From: Gemmobacter aquaticus
Lineage (GTDB): Bacteria; Pseudomonadota; Alphaproteobacteria; Rhodobacterales; Rhodobacteraceae
Assembly (NCBI RefSeq): GCF_007859075.1
Contig: NZ_VOAK01000020.1
Span: 248,001 to 312,000, forward strand
Length of the DNA stretch: 64,000 nucleotides
Direction of reading: 5' to 3'
This document shows, in pieces, positions 15,762 to 24,457 of the stretch; position 1 is the stretch's first letter; each line of letters starts with the position of its first letter. Both the position numbers and the translations under genes were made by a program. Under the pieces are notes generated by a model. That model worked only from the letters and a program-made list of their open reading frames with translations, was not told the DNA's origin and made no database searches.

Positions 15762-18707
15762 ATGTGCGCCGACACGCTGGAAACCGCCGACCCGAAATAC
15801 CCTGTCTTCCTGCCCGAAACCGAATTCCCGATGCGCGCGGGCCTGCCGCAGCGCGAGCCGGGCTGGCTGAACCGCTGGAATGAGATCGGCATCTATGATC
15901 GCCTGCGCGAGAAGGCCAAGGACGGCACGCGCAAGCCCTTTACCCTCCACGATGGCCCGCCCTACGCGAACGGGCACCTGCATATCGGGCACGCGCTGAA
16001 CAAGATCCTCAAGGACTTCATCGTGCGTAGTCAGCAGATGCTGGGCCATGACGCGCGCTATGTTCCCGGATGGGACTGCCATGGCCTTCCGATCGAATGG
16101 AAGATCGAGGAGCAGTACCGTGCCAAGGGGCTGAACAAGGACGACGTCGATGTCGTGGCCTTCCGTCAGGAATGCCGCAAGTTCGCCGAGGGCTGGATCG
16201 ACATCCAGCGCGAGGAGTTCAAGCGCCTTGGCGTTACCGGCAACTGGGCCGACCCGTACCTGACCATGGACTACCATGCCGAGGCGGTGATCGCCGACGA
16301 GTTCATGAAGTTCCTGATGAACGGCACGCTCTATCAGGGCTCCAAACCCGTCATGTGGTCGCCGGTCGAGAAAACCGCGCTGGCCGAGGCCGAGGTGGAG
16401 TATCACGACCACACGAGCCATATGGTTTGGGTGCGTTTCCCGGTTGTTGCGGTGGGTGTCGACTCGTTCGCTGCTGAGGCTGGTGGCACCCTTGTAGGCT
16501 CATCGGTAGTGATCTGGACAACGACTCCCTGGACCATCCCGCAGAACCGTGCGGTTGCTCATGGTCATGGTAACGGCATCGAATACAGTGTCTTCACCGT
16601 GACGGCTGTCGCTGATGGCTCGCTGGCAAACGTTGGCGAACGCATCATCGTTGCGGAGAAGCTCGCCGATACCGTAAAGGCGGCTGCGAAGATCGAGAGC
16701 TGGGATGAAGGACGGCCGGTCAACGGAGATGCCCTCAATTCCATGACCCTTGCCCACCCCTATCGCGGGATCGAGGGCGGCAACGGCGAGTGGGACTTTG
16801 ACGTGCCCATGCTGCCGGGCGATCATGTCACCGATGATGCGGGCACGGGCTTTGTGCATACCGCGCCCTCGCACGGGGATGACGACTATCAGCTTGGCCT
16901 GAAGTTCGGCCTGCCGATGACCTACAACGTCGAGGCGGACGGCAGCTATCGCACCGACCTGCCGCTGTTTGGCGGGCAGGCGATCATCACGGCGGAGGGC
17001 AAGGAAGGCCCGGCCAACGTCTCGAACATCAAGGCGATGCACGGGGCGGGGGCGCTCTTTGCCAAGGGCAAGCTCAAGCACAGCTACCCGCATTCTTGGC
17101 GGTCGAAGGCGCCTCTGATCTTCCGCAACACGCCGCAATGGTTTGCCGCGATCGACCGAAAGATCGATGATGGCATGGGCACCTATGGCGACACGATCCG
17201 CACCCGCGCTCTGAACTCGATCAACCAGCTGGTGCAGTTCACGCCCGTCTCTGGCCGCAACCGTTTGCATTCAATGATCGAGGCGCGGCCCGACTGGGTG
17301 CTGTCGCGCCAGCGGGCATGGGGCGTGCCGCTGACCTGCTTTACCAAACGCGGTGCCAAGCCCACCGACCCGGACTTCCTGCTGCGCAATGCAGAGGTGA
17401 ATGCCCGCATCCTCGCCGCCTTTGAGGCTGAAGGCGCGGATGTTTGGTATGTGCAAGGATTCAAGGAAAAGATGCTGTCCGGCATCGTGAATCCGCAAGA
17501 TTATGAACAGGTCTTCGATGTGCTCGATGTGTGGTTCGACAGTGGTTCGACCCACGCCTTCGTGCTGCGGGACCGGCCGGACGGGTCTGCGGACGGCTTG
17601 GCTGACCTCTACCTTGAGGGCACGGACCAGCACCGCGGCTGGTTCCATTCCTCGCTTCTGCAGGCCTGCGGCACCAAGGGCCGTGCACCCTATCGGGGTG
17701 TACTGACCCACGGCTTCACGCTGGATGAGAAGGGCATGAAGATGTCCAAATCTCTCGGCAATACCGTGGCGCCGCAGCAGGTGATTGACGAATACGGCGC
17801 CGATATCCTGCGCCTGTGGGTGGCGCTGTCGGACTACACCGTGGACCTGCGCATCGGGAAGGAAATCCTGAAGGGCGTTGCCGACAGCTATCGCCGGCTG
17901 CGCAATACCATGCGCTACATCCTCGGCAACCTTGCAGGCTTTGCCGAGGCCGAGCGCCTGCCCGTGGCAGAGATGCCCGAGTTGGAGCAATGGGTGCTGC
18001 ACCGTCTCGCTGAACTGGATACCGAGGTGCGCAAAGGCTATGCGGCCTATGACTTCCAGGGCGTGTTCCAGCGGCTTTTCACCTTCTGCACGGTCGACCT
18101 GTCGGCGGTCTACTTCGACATCCGCAAGGATGTTCTCTACTGCGACAGCCCCGACTCGACCCGCCGCCGCGCCGCGCGGACGGTGCTGGACATCCTGTTC
18201 CACCGCCTGACGGCATGGCTTGCACCGATCCTCGTCTTCACCATGGAAGAGGTCTGGCTGGAGCGTTTCCCGGGCGATAGCTCGTCGATCCACCTGCAGG
18301 ACATGCCCGACACGCCGAAGGACTGGCTGAATGAGCCACTGGCGGCAAAATGGGCGCAGATCCGTCAGGCCCGCCGCGTGGTGACGGCCGCGCTTGAGGT
18401 GCAGCGCACCGCCAAGGTGATCGGCGCCAGCCTCGAGGCCGCGCCGGTGGTGCATGTGGAGGACGCCGCAATGCTGGCGGCGCTGAAATCAGTCGATTTC
18501 GCGCAGGTCTGCATCACCTCGGCCATTCAGGTGACGGCGGATCCGGCCCCGAACGAGGCGTTCCGCCTGCCGGAAGTTCCGGGTGTGGCCGTGGTCTTCG
18601 AAACCGCCGAGGGCGAGAAATGCGCGCGGTGCTGGCAGATCCTGCCGGATGTGGGCAGCCACAAGCACCCGCACACCTGCGCTCGCTGCAACGACGCACT
18701 GGGCTGA
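15762..18707 (+). CDS. ileS: isoleucyl-tRNA synthetase
   Basis: Class I aminoacyl-tRNA synthetase that charges tRNA-Ile, 981 residues. The catalytic HIGH motif is in YANGHLHIGHALNK (about residues 67-80), and KMSKSLGN lies near 659-666. The CP1 editing domain contains WTTTPWTIPQNRAVA (about 250-264), which hydrolyses mischarged Val-tRNA. The C-terminal zinc finger has CARCWQILPD and CARCNDALG, indicating the zinc-containing bacterial-type enzyme. The codon pattern in roughly 16400-16720, encoding part of the editing domain, is unlike the rest, with many GCT, GGT and GTT codons. A terminator follows closely. Confidence 0.98.
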   Translation: MCADTLETADPKYPVFLPETEFPMRAGLPQREPGWLNRWNEIGIYDRLREKAKDGTRKPFTLHDGPPYANGHLHIGHALNKILKDFIVRSQQMLGHDARYVPGWDCHGLPIEWKIEEQYRAKGLNKDDVDVVAFRQECRKFAEGWIDIQREEFKRLGVTGNWADPYLTMDYHAEAVIADEFMKFLMNGTLYQGSKPVMWSPVEKTALAEAEVEYHDHTSHMVWVRFPVVAVGVDSFAAEAGGTLVGSSVVIWTTTPWTIPQNRAVAHGHGNGIEYSVFTVTAVADGSLANVGERIIVAEKLADTVKAAAKIESWDEGRPVNGDALNSMTLAHPYRGIEGGNGEWDFDVPMLPGDHVTDDAGTGFVHTAPSHGDDDYQLGLKFGLPMTYNVEADGSYRTDLPLFGGQAIITAEGKEGPANVSNIKAMHGAGALFAKGKLKHSYPHSWRSKAPLIFRNTPQWFAAIDRKIDDGMGTYGDTIRTRALNSINQLVQFTPVSGRNRLHSMIEARPDWVLSRQRAWGVPLTCFTKRGAKPTDPDFLLRNAEVNARILAAFEAEGADVWYVQGFKEKMLSGIVNPQDYEQVFDVLDVWFDSGSTHAFVLRDRPDGSADGLADLYLEGTDQHRGWFHSSLLQACGTKGRAPYRGVLTHGFTLDEKGMKMSKSLGNTVAPQQVIDEYGADILRLWVALSDYTVDLRIGKEILKGVADSYRRLRNTMRYILGNLAGFAEAERLPVAEMPELEQWVLHRLAELDTEVRKGYAAYDFQGVFQRLFTFCTVDLSAVYFDIRKDVLYCDSPDSTRRRAARTVLDILFHRLTAWLAPILVFTMEEVWLERFPGDSSSIHLQDMPDTPKDWLNEPLAAKWAQIRQARRVVTAALEVQRTAKVIGASLEAAPVVHVEDAAMLAALKSVDFAQVCITSAIQVTADPAPNEAFRLPEVPGVAVVFETAEGEKCARCWQILPDVGSHKHPHTCARCNDALG

Positions 18708-18724
18708 GCCGGTATAGAGTTTGC

Positions 18725-18754
18725 AAAGGGGCGCGCCTGAGGTGCGCCCCTTTT
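18725..18754 (+). terminator. Rho-independent terminator after ileS
   Basis: AAAGGGGCGC (18725-18734) pairs perfectly with GCGCCCCTTT (18744-18753) across a nine-base loop and continues into T residues. It is 17 bp after the ileS stop and just before ogt. Confidence 0.9.
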
Positions 18755-18776
18755 GCGTTTGCGCGGCACCCATGCG

Positions 18777-19235
18777 ATGTTGGCCTCCATGGACGCAACC
18801 TTGCACACCCCCTTCGGCCCGGTTTCTCTGCGTGAACGAGATGGCGTGCTGATCGCCCTCGACTGGGCGCCGGGTCGGGTTGCGCCTTCGCCTCTGGTGG
18901 CCGAGGGGTTGCATCAACTGGCCGAGTACTTTGACGGCAAGCGCGCGGCGTTTGATCTGCCGCTGGATTGGGGGCAGGGAATCCATGCCCAGGTGCGACA
19001 CGCAATGGCCGCTATCCCTTTGGGTGAGACGCGCACCTACGGCGAGATCGCGCGGCAGATCGGGGCGCCCCCGCAGGCCGTGGGGCAGGCCTGCGGGGCC
19101 AATCCACTGCCGATCCTGATCCCGTGCCACCGCGTTCTTGGGCGCAATACGCTGGGCGGTTTCTCTGCGCCCGGTGGTGTCGAGACCAAGGTCGCGCTGC
19201 TGCGCTTTGAAGGTGCGGCAGGCCTATTGATCTGA
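18777..19235 (+). CDS. ogt: methylated-DNA-[protein]-cysteine S-methyltransferase
   Basis: Suicide DNA-repair enzyme that removes methyl groups from O6-methylguanine and O4-methylthymine. From MLASMDATLHTPFG it has about 152 residues. The active-site Cys is in ILIPCHRVLG, the invariant PCHRV motif. The helix-turn-helix DNA-binding stretch includes TYGEIARQIGAPPQAVGQACG. It lacks the Ada N-terminal zinc domain, so it is a stand-alone Ogt/MGMT. ATG at 18789 (MDATLHTP) is an equally good start; neither has a strong ribosome-binding site. The TTG opening at 18753 lies in the ileS terminator and is rejected. Confidence 0.92.
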   Translation: MLASMDATLHTPFGPVSLRERDGVLIALDWAPGRVAPSPLVAEGLHQLAEYFDGKRAAFDLPLDWGQGIHAQVRHAMAAIPLGETRTYGEIARQIGAPPQAVGQACGANPLPILIPCHRVLGRNTLGGFSAPGGVETKVALLRFEGAAGLLI

Positions 19236-19317
19236 AACGCCGGTTTCCGTCGCAAACGGGATTGCAGTCACGCCCGGCCAAGCCTAACGCTTGGGCAAAG
19301 GCGGGCAGGGGCAGCGA

Positions 19318-20154
19318 TTGAGCATCTGGATACTTCTGGCGGTTCTGGGCGCGGCCTTCCTGCATGCGCTGTGGAACGCGCTGATCAAGGTCGGCACCTC
19401 GCGCATTGGCGCCATGGTGGTCCTGTCGGTCGCCGAGGTGCCAATCGGATTGGCCATCGCCCTGCCGCGCCCGGCGATGAACACCGAGGCCTGGCCCTGG
19501 GTGATCGCTGCGGGATGCACCCATTTTTTCTACAAATCCTTTCTGGTATTCGCCTATGATCGGGGCGATCTGAGCCGGGTCTATCCGTTGGCACGCGGAG
19601 CCGCGCCCCTTGCCGTGGCATTGATCGGGGCAGCGTTTCTGGCTGACGATGTGTCCGGTCCGCAATACGCCGGCATCGCGCTGTTGGCCTGCGGTATCGC
19701 GCTGATGGCGCGCGGGGTCTTTACCGACAACGAGAGCCGCCATCTCATCCCCTTCGCGCTTGGGTCGGCTGCCGCGACGGCGACCTATACGCTACTGGAC
19801 GGGTTGGGCGCGCGTGTGTCGGGCGATGCGATTGCCTATGTCGCCTGGGTGTTCGTGGCAGACGGGCTGATCTTCACCATCGGCAGCCTGATGTGGCGCG
19901 GGTGGGGCGTGGTGCCGATGCAGCCAAAGGTCTGGGTGGTTGGCAGCTTTGCCTCGCTCGCCTCTTACGGCGCCTATGCCATCTCGATCTGGGCGATGAC
20001 GGTCGCGCCGATCGCGGTGGTGGCGGCGCTGCGCGAGACCTCGATCCTGTTTGCCGTGCTGATCGGCTGGCTCGTCTTTGGCGAAAGGATGACCCGCGAC
20101 AAGGCCATCGCATCGGGACTGATCGTGGTCGGCATCATCGTGACGCGGCTTTAA
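19318..20154 (+). CDS. DMT/EamA-family transporter
   Basis: Drug/metabolite transporter superfamily member with about ten predicted membrane segments and two EamA repeats, about 278 residues. It begins [24 protein letters not shown], the usual EamA opening. The second repeat includes [20 protein letters not shown] near the end, also typical. The start is probably TTG at 19318, preceded by GGCAGGGG; another TTG at 19291 is possible. The substrate cannot be predicted. Its stop overlaps the convergent ruvB stop inside the shared bases TTTAAA. Confidence 0.85.
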   Translation: MSIWILLAVLGAAFLHALWNALIKVGTSRIGAMVVLSVAEVPIGLAIALPRPAMNTEAWPWVIAAGCTHFFYKSFLVFAYDRGDLSRVYPLARGAAPLAVALIGAAFLADDVSGPQYAGIALLACGIALMARGVFTDNESRHLIPFALGSAAATATYTLLDGLGARVSGDAIAYVAWVFVADGLIFTIGSLMWRGWGVVPMQPKVWVVGSFASLASYGAYAISIWAMTVAPIAVVAALRETSILFAVLIGWLVFGERMTRDKAIASGLIVVGIIVTRL

Positions 20155-21179
20155 AGGTCGAACAGCCCGCCTTGCGCCGGGGCCGAGGGCGGGTCGATCC
20201 CGATATGGCGCCAGGCTTTTGCGGCCAGCATCCGTCCGCGCGGCGTGCGCTGGATCAATCCCTGCTGCAGAAGGTAGGGCTCGATCACCTCCTCAATCGC
20301 GTCACGGCTTTCCGACAGGGCTGCGGCAATGGTTTCCACCCCCACCGGCCCGCCGCCATAGTTCTCGGCCAAGAGCAGCATGTAGCGCCGGTCAGCTCCA
20401 TCAAGACCGAGGTTATCGACCCCCATGCGGGTCAGCGCGCGGTCGGCAATTTCGCGGGTAAGCCGACCGTCGCCCTCAACCGTGACGAAATCGACGACGC
20501 GGCGCAGCAGTCGCCCGGCGATACGTGGCGTGCCACGGGCGCGGCGCGCAATCTCGCGCGTGCCATCGGGCAGGGGATCGATCCCCAGAAGGCGGGCGCC
20601 GCGGGTCACGATATGGTCAAGCTCATCCTCGGTGTAGAACTGAAGCCTCGTCGGAATCCCGAAACGGTCCCGCAACGGTGTCGTCAGCAGGCCAAGCCGG
20701 GTTGTGGCGCCCACCAGAGTAAAGGGCTGCAGGTCAATCCGCACAGTGCGCGCGGCCGGGCCTTCCCCGATCACCAGATCCAGGGCGAAATCCTCCATCG
20801 CCGGATAAAGCACCTCTTCCACGACGGGGGACAGGCGGTGGATCTCGTCGATGAAAAGCACATCGCGTGGTTCAAGATTGGTCAGGATCGCCGCCAGATC
20901 GCCAGGCTTTGCCAGAACCGGGCCGGAGGTCATGCGGAACCCGACGCCCAGTTCCCGCGCCATGATCTGCGCGAGCGTCGTCTTTCCCAGACCGGGAGGG
21001 CCATGGAACAGCGTGTGATCCATCGCCTCGCCCCGCATCCGGGCGCTTTCGATGAAGATGCGCAGATTGGCCCGTGCCTCGGCCTGTCCGACAAAATCCG
21101 ATAGCGCCTGCGGGCGCAGCGCGCGGTCGGTATCTTCCGGCAGGCGTTCGGGGCGAAGGGCGGGTTCGGATTGCGTCAT
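20151..21179 (-). CDS. ruvB: Holliday junction branch-migration helicase RuvB
   Basis: AAA+ motor of the RuvAB complex that drives branch migration of Holliday junctions. From [13 protein letters not shown] it has 342 residues, the family length; the longer frame upstream overlaps htpX in another frame and is rejected. Walker [12 protein letters not shown] starts near residue 59. Walker B is LFIDEIHRL, sensor/arginine motifs include [18 protein letters not shown], and a C-terminal winged helix has [12 protein letters not shown]. It is 44 bp downstream of htpX, which separates it from ruvA and ruvC. Confidence 0.98.
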   Translation of the reverse strand: MTQSEPALRPERLPEDTDRALRPQALSDFVGQAEARANLRIFIESARMRGEAMDHTLFHGPPGLGKTTLAQIMARELGVGFRMTSGPVLAKPGDLAAILTNLEPRDVLFIDEIHRLSPVVEEVLYPAMEDFALDLVIGEGPAARTVRIDLQPFTLVGATTRLGLLTTPLRDRFGIPTRLQFYTEDELDHIVTRGARLLGIDPLPDGTREIARRARGTPRIAGRLLRRVVDFVTVEGDGRLTREIADRALTRMGVDNLGLDGADRRYMLLLAENYGGGPVGVETIAAALSESRDAIEEVIEPYLLQQGLIQRTPRGRMLAAKAWRHIGIDPPSAPAQGGLFDL

Positions 21180-21223
21180 GGCGGAACAATCCCCGAACGC
21201 GGGCCGTTTGGCAAGGGCAGGGA

Positions 21224-22141
21224 TCAGCGCAGCCGACGACCTGACCGGGGGATAGAGGATCGGGCGACGGATCGATCGTTTTCCGACAGACCCGGCTGCG
21301 GCATGTCTTGCCCTGCCATGGCGACAAGGGCTGCGATGCGGTTCTCGGTCGCGGGGTGGGTCGAAAACAGCGCATCCCGACGATGGGCGTGCAGCGGGTT
21401 GATGATGAACATATGGGCCAGCGCCGGATTGGCCTCGGCCTGCCGATTGTCGATACCCTTGGCGAAATGGTCGATCTTGCGCAGTGCCGAGGCAAGCCAC
21501 AGCGGCTGACCGCAGATCTCTGCGCCCATACGGTCGGCCTCGTATTCTCGGCTGCGCGAGATCGCCATCTGCACGATCGCCGCGGCCATCGGGGCGAAGA
21601 TCATCACCAGAAGCGTGCCCAGCACGCCGCCTTCACGGTTTCGGCCGCCAAAGAAAAAGGCAAAGTTCCCCAGCATACCGATAGCGCCCGCCATGGTGGC
21701 AGTGATCGTCATGATCAGCGTGTCATGGTTGCGGATATGTGCCAGCTCATGCGCCATGACGCCCGCGATTTCCTCGGGCGTCAGACGTTGGAGGAGGCCG
21801 GTCGAGGCCGCCACCGCCGCATTCGCCGGGTTCCTGCCGGTTGCAAAGGCGTTCGGTTGATCGCTGTCGATCACATAGACCGCAGGCCGGGGCATGCCCG
21901 CACCATCAGCAAGCCGGTAGACCAGCCTCACATATTCGGGTGCTGTCGCCTCGCTGACCAGCCGCGCGCCGGTCATGGACAGAACCGCGCGGTCGCTGTT
22001 CCACCACGTCATCAGGTTCATCACGGCGGCGATGACCAATGCGATCAGCGCGCCGTTCGATCCGCCTATCAAGCCACCCACCGCCATGAACAGGCCGGTC
22101 ATCGCAGCCATCAGCAGGGCTGTCTTGAAATATCCGCTCAT
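21224..22141 (-). CDS. htpX: membrane zinc metalloprotease HtpX
   Basis: Inner-membrane M48-family protease that degrades misfolded membrane proteins, 305 residues. Two N-terminal hydrophobic segments (about residues 7-25 and 30-45) precede the zinc-binding motif [10 protein letters not shown] (about 130-139). Two more membrane segments follow, then the third ligand in [12 protein letters not shown]. It is placed between ruvA (43 bp upstream) and ruvB (44 bp downstream), all on the same strand. It is thus likely co-transcribed with the recombination genes, which is not the usual ruvCAB arrangement. Confidence 0.95.
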   Translation of the reverse strand: MSGYFKTALLMAAMTGLFMAVGGLIGGSNGALIALVIAAVMNLMTWWNSDRAVLSMTGARLVSEATAPEYVRLVYRLADGAGMPRPAVYVIDSDQPNAFATGRNPANAAVAASTGLLQRLTPEEIAGVMAHELAHIRNHDTLIMTITATMAGAIGMLGNFAFFFGGRNREGGVLGTLLVMIFAPMAAAIVQMAISRSREYEADRMGAEICGQPLWLASALRKIDHFAKGIDNRQAEANPALAHMFIINPLHAHRRDALFSTHPATENRIAALVAMAGQDMPQPGLSENDRSVARSSIPRSGRRLR

Positions 22142-22184
22142 GCCACACCTCCGCCGGTGGATATGGGCAGAGGATAGCGCAGGC

Positions 22185-22856
22185 TCAACCCTTCGGCATC
22201 AGCAGTTTCAGCGCCCGGCGGATCAATTCTGGCGTCTCTGCCTCGGGCGCCTCGCCTGCGATGGTGGCCACCGCCTGTGCCGCATCGGATTGCGAATAGC
22301 CCAGGTTCAACAGCGCCGACAGCGCATCTGCGCTGTGATTGGCGCGCGCGGCCGTCGGGGCGGTCTTGCGCGGGGTGGCCTTCGACGCCGCGGGCGTCTC
22401 GATCACCGCGTCCAGCGCGGGTTCGGCCATCAGGCTGCCCCCCATCGCCATGACGGCGGGCGCTTTCGCTTTCAGCTCCATCACCACGCGCTGCGCGATC
22501 TTGGGGCCGATGCCGGGGGCCGCCTGTATCGCGCGTGCATCACCCAGCGTGATCGCCCGGCCCGCCCCTTCGGCCCCAAGCGCGCCGAGGATCGACATCG
22601 CGGCCTTGGCGCCTACGCCCTGCACAGTCGTCAGCAAGCGGTGCCATTCCTTTTCCAGCAGGGTCGGAAATCCATAGAGCTGCAGCAGGTCCTCGCGCAC
22701 CACGAGTTCGGTGTAAAGCGCGCAGGCCTCTCCAACGCCGGGCAGGGCGGCAAGGGTGCGGTCGCTGACATGAACAATGTAGCCCACACCGCGCACGTCG
22801 ATCAGAACATGGTCCGCCGCGCGATAGTCGATCCGTCCGGAAATCTTGCCAATCAT
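22185..22856 (-). CDS. ruvA: Holliday junction DNA-binding protein RuvA
   Basis: Tetrameric Holliday-junction recognition subunit that loads RuvB, 223 residues. The start [20 protein letters not shown] gives the typical OB-fold N-terminus; the longer frame to 22919 lies within ruvC. Two helix-hairpin-helix motifs are visible ([17 protein letters not shown] and [19 protein letters not shown]). An acidic Ala-rich linker follows, then domain III ([17 protein letters not shown]) that contacts RuvB. The ATG overlaps the ruvC stop by 4 bp. Confidence 0.97.
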   Translation of the reverse strand: MIGKISGRIDYRAADHVLIDVRGVGYIVHVSDRTLAALPGVGEACALYTELVVREDLLQLYGFPTLLEKEWHRLLTTVQGVGAKAAMSILGALGAEGAGRAITLGDARAIQAAPGIGPKIAQRVVMELKAKAPAVMAMGGSLMAEPALDAVIETPAASKATPRKTAPTAARANHSADALSALLNLGYSQSDAAQAVATIAGEAPEAETPELIRRALKLLMPKG

Positions 22857-23365
22857 TCCGCCGCCCTTTGCAACGCAGCCTGCAACCGACCGCTCGATTG
22901 ACAGTGATGCGCATGACATATCGCAACCGCAAGGGCATCGGCCGCATCGGGGCCTGCTATCCGAACCCCCGGCAGATGCAGGCGCACCATGTGGTCAATC
23001 TGCACCTTGGCGGCATGGCCCACGCCCACCACGGTCTTTTTCACCGCGTTCGGCGCATACTCCCCGACCTCCAGCCCAAACTGGGCGGGCACCAATAGCG
23101 CGATACCACGGGCTTGCCCCAGCTTCAGCGTGGCGACCGCGTCCTTGTTGACGAAGGTATGCTCAACGGCTGCCGTTTCTGGCAGGTGCTCGCGAAATAC
23201 CTCGGTCAATTGGGTGTGCAGGCTGCAAAGGCGCCGGGCCAGATTGCCGTCGCCGGCGTCGGAATGGCAGATCCCGTTGGCGACATGCGTAATACGGGCA
23301 CCATTGACCGCGATCACGCCCCAGCCAAGGTTGCGCAACCCCGGATCGATTCCTATCACCCGCAT
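22853..23365 (-). CDS. ruvC: Holliday junction endodeoxyribonuclease RuvC
   Basis: Resolvase that cuts Holliday junctions, 170 residues. The catalytic acidic residues are in [13 protein letters not shown] (Asp near residue 7), [11 protein letters not shown] (Glu near 67) and the C-terminal [14 protein letters not shown]. It is the first gene of the ruvC-ruvA-htpX-ruvB run. A degenerate SOS-box-like direct repeat (GTTC-N7-GTGC) lies 24 bp upstream of the start codon. Confidence 0.97.
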   Translation of the reverse strand: MRVIGIDPGLRNLGWGVIAVNGARITHVANGICHSDAGDGNLARRLCSLHTQLTEVFREHLPETAAVEHTFVNKDAVATLKLGQARGIALLVPAQFGLEVGEYAPNAVKKTVVGVGHAAKVQIDHMVRLHLPGVRIAGPDAADALAVAICHAHHCQSSGRLQAALQRAAE

Positions 23366-23388
23366 CTTGTTCCTGCCCGTGCCTGGAT

Positions 23389-23411
23389 GTTCTAGTTTTG
23401 TGCGAAACTAG
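23389..23411. promoter_or_regulatory. candidate LexA/SOS-like site upstream of ruvC
   Basis: GTTC (23389-23392) and GTGC (23400-23403) are separated by seven bases. This resembles the alphaproteobacterial SOS box GTTC-N7-GTTC with one mismatch. It overlaps the perfect dyad CTAGTTT / AAACTAG (23392-23398 and 23405-23411). ruv genes are SOS-controlled in many bacteria, so a LexA site is plausible, but the mismatch makes it weak. Confidence 0.35.
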
Positions 23412-23640
23412 CACGAAGCAAGAACATCGGCCAAGCGGAAATCCAATTCGGACGTTGCCCCCGCCCCGCCCCCCCGATTCCGACGCATTGCGCGGAATTG
23501 GCGACACCTGCCCGCCGTGCATGTGCAGAAAACTTGCAAACCCGTTGTTTTCTAGCCTGCGAGCCATGCGTTTTCTGCAACTGCGCAATGCGATGGCGTG
23601 CGTTGCCGTTCATCTTCTGCCCGACTATCTAACGCTCACC

Positions 23641-23661
23641 AGACAGAAATGCCTTCTGTCT
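23641..23661 (+). promoter_or_regulatory. hairpin in the leader of the DUF1127 gene
   Basis: AGACAGAA (23641-23648) and TTCTGTCT (23654-23661) are exact complements around ATGCC. They end 27 bp before the ATG and upstream of the GAGGA ribosome-binding site. It could be an operator dyad or an mRNA stem-loop in the 5' leader. Confidence 0.5.
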
Positions 23662-23688
23662 AAGCAGTTTTGAAACGAGGAACACATC

Positions 23689-23898
23689 ATGGCCGCTTAT
23701 GAAACGAGCCGCACCGCGCCGTTTGGCGCCATCACCACCTACCGCGTCGTCCAGTTCGTCGGGACGATCTTTGCCGCAGTTTCCGAATGGAATGACGCAC
23801 GCGTCACCCGTGCGGCCCTGGAAAAACTGTCGGACCGTGAACTGGACGATATCGGTCTTTGCCGTGGTGACATCTACCGCATCGGCACCAAGGGGTAA
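23689..23898 (+). CDS. DUF1127 domain small protein
   Basis: 69-residue protein with a C-terminal DUF1127 motif LSDRELDDIGLCRGDIYRIG (about residues 48-67), an Arg/Asp-rich helical module. DUF1127 proteins in alphaproteobacteria have been linked to RNA turnover and to phosphate or stress regulation; in Rhodobacter sphaeroides one (CcaF1) is an RNA-binding protein. The start has a GAGGA site eight bases upstream. A terminator follows at once, so it is a monocistronic unit. I see no tandem CcsR-like small-RNA repeats after it. Confidence 0.9.
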   Translation: MAAYETSRTAPFGAITTYRVVQFVGTIFAAVSEWNDARVTRAALEKLSDRELDDIGLCRGDIYRIGTKG

Positions 23899-23936
23899 TC
23901 GAATCTCTGCCATATCGGGATATCCCGAACATGCCG

Positions 23937-23973
23937 AAGGCCGCCTCCAGTTGGATGCGGCCTTTCTGCTTTT
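23937..23973 (+). terminator. Rho-independent terminator after the DUF1127 gene
   Basis: AAGGCCGC (23937-23944) pairs with GCGGCCTT (23957-23964) across a 12-base loop. TCTGCTTTT follows. Confidence 0.85.
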
Positions 23974-23985
23974 GTGATGATCCGG

Positions 23986-24327
23986 TCAGCCGACCAGACG
24001 CTGCACCTGTTCCGAGAACCAGACCGTGATCGGGTCAGCCTGCATGAACACGCCCCCCAGCCATTCAAGTCCCTGGCCGCTGAGCATATGCTCCACGCGT
24101 TCCTGATAGAGGCTGTCGCCGACCTGATAATGCAGGGCGACTTTTACTGCCATGAAGCCGAAGATGACGATCATCAGCGGCGCGACAAGGCGCAGGCGAC
24201 GACGGACAGGGCGGTAGTAGTGCGACCGACCCAGCGTTCCATTCGCCTCAAAACCCAAACCACGGCTGCGAGCATTCTCCAGCCGGGCGACGCGATCATA
24301 AAATTCCGAGAGATTATCTTGTGACAT
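23986..24327 (-). CDS. small single-pass membrane protein, unknown function
   Basis: 113-residue protein that I do not recognise by name. From MSQDNLSEFYDRVARLENAR it has a charged, probably coiled-coil N-terminus. A basic stretch (RRRLRL) precedes one membrane segment (LVAPLMIVIFGFMAVKVAL, about residues 47-65) and a C-terminal domain of about 45 residues that is likely periplasmic. The longer frame to 24384 adds residues without a ribosome-binding site. It converges on the DUF1127 gene and lies downstream of prmA on the same strand with a 130-bp gap. Confidence 0.7.
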   Translation of the reverse strand: MSQDNLSEFYDRVARLENARSRGLGFEANGTLGRSHYYRPVRRRLRLVAPLMIVIFGFMAVKVALHYQVGDSLYQERVEHMLSGQGLEWLGGVFMQADPITVWFSEQVQRLVG

Positions 24328-24457
24328 GTCAACCAACCCAATCGATACGGCCAAATGGCCTGAACAATCGGGCACCCAACACAAAGGGAGCCCTTGCGTA
24401 AACAGGTAAGGCTGAAATATGGCAATAATGTGGCGATGGTCTTGTTTCGGCCGTATT

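Larger units (their letters stand above)
23366..23688. other. divergent intergenic region ruvC / DUF1127 gene
   Basis: This 323-bp region has no supported gene; short open frames across it are not protein-like. It holds the inverted repeat CTAGTTT-N6-AAACTAG (23392-23411) near ruvC, a C-rich run (about 23459-23479), and an 8-bp hairpin before the DUF1127 gene. Promoters for both neighbours must be here, but I cannot place them with confidence. Confidence 0.5.
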
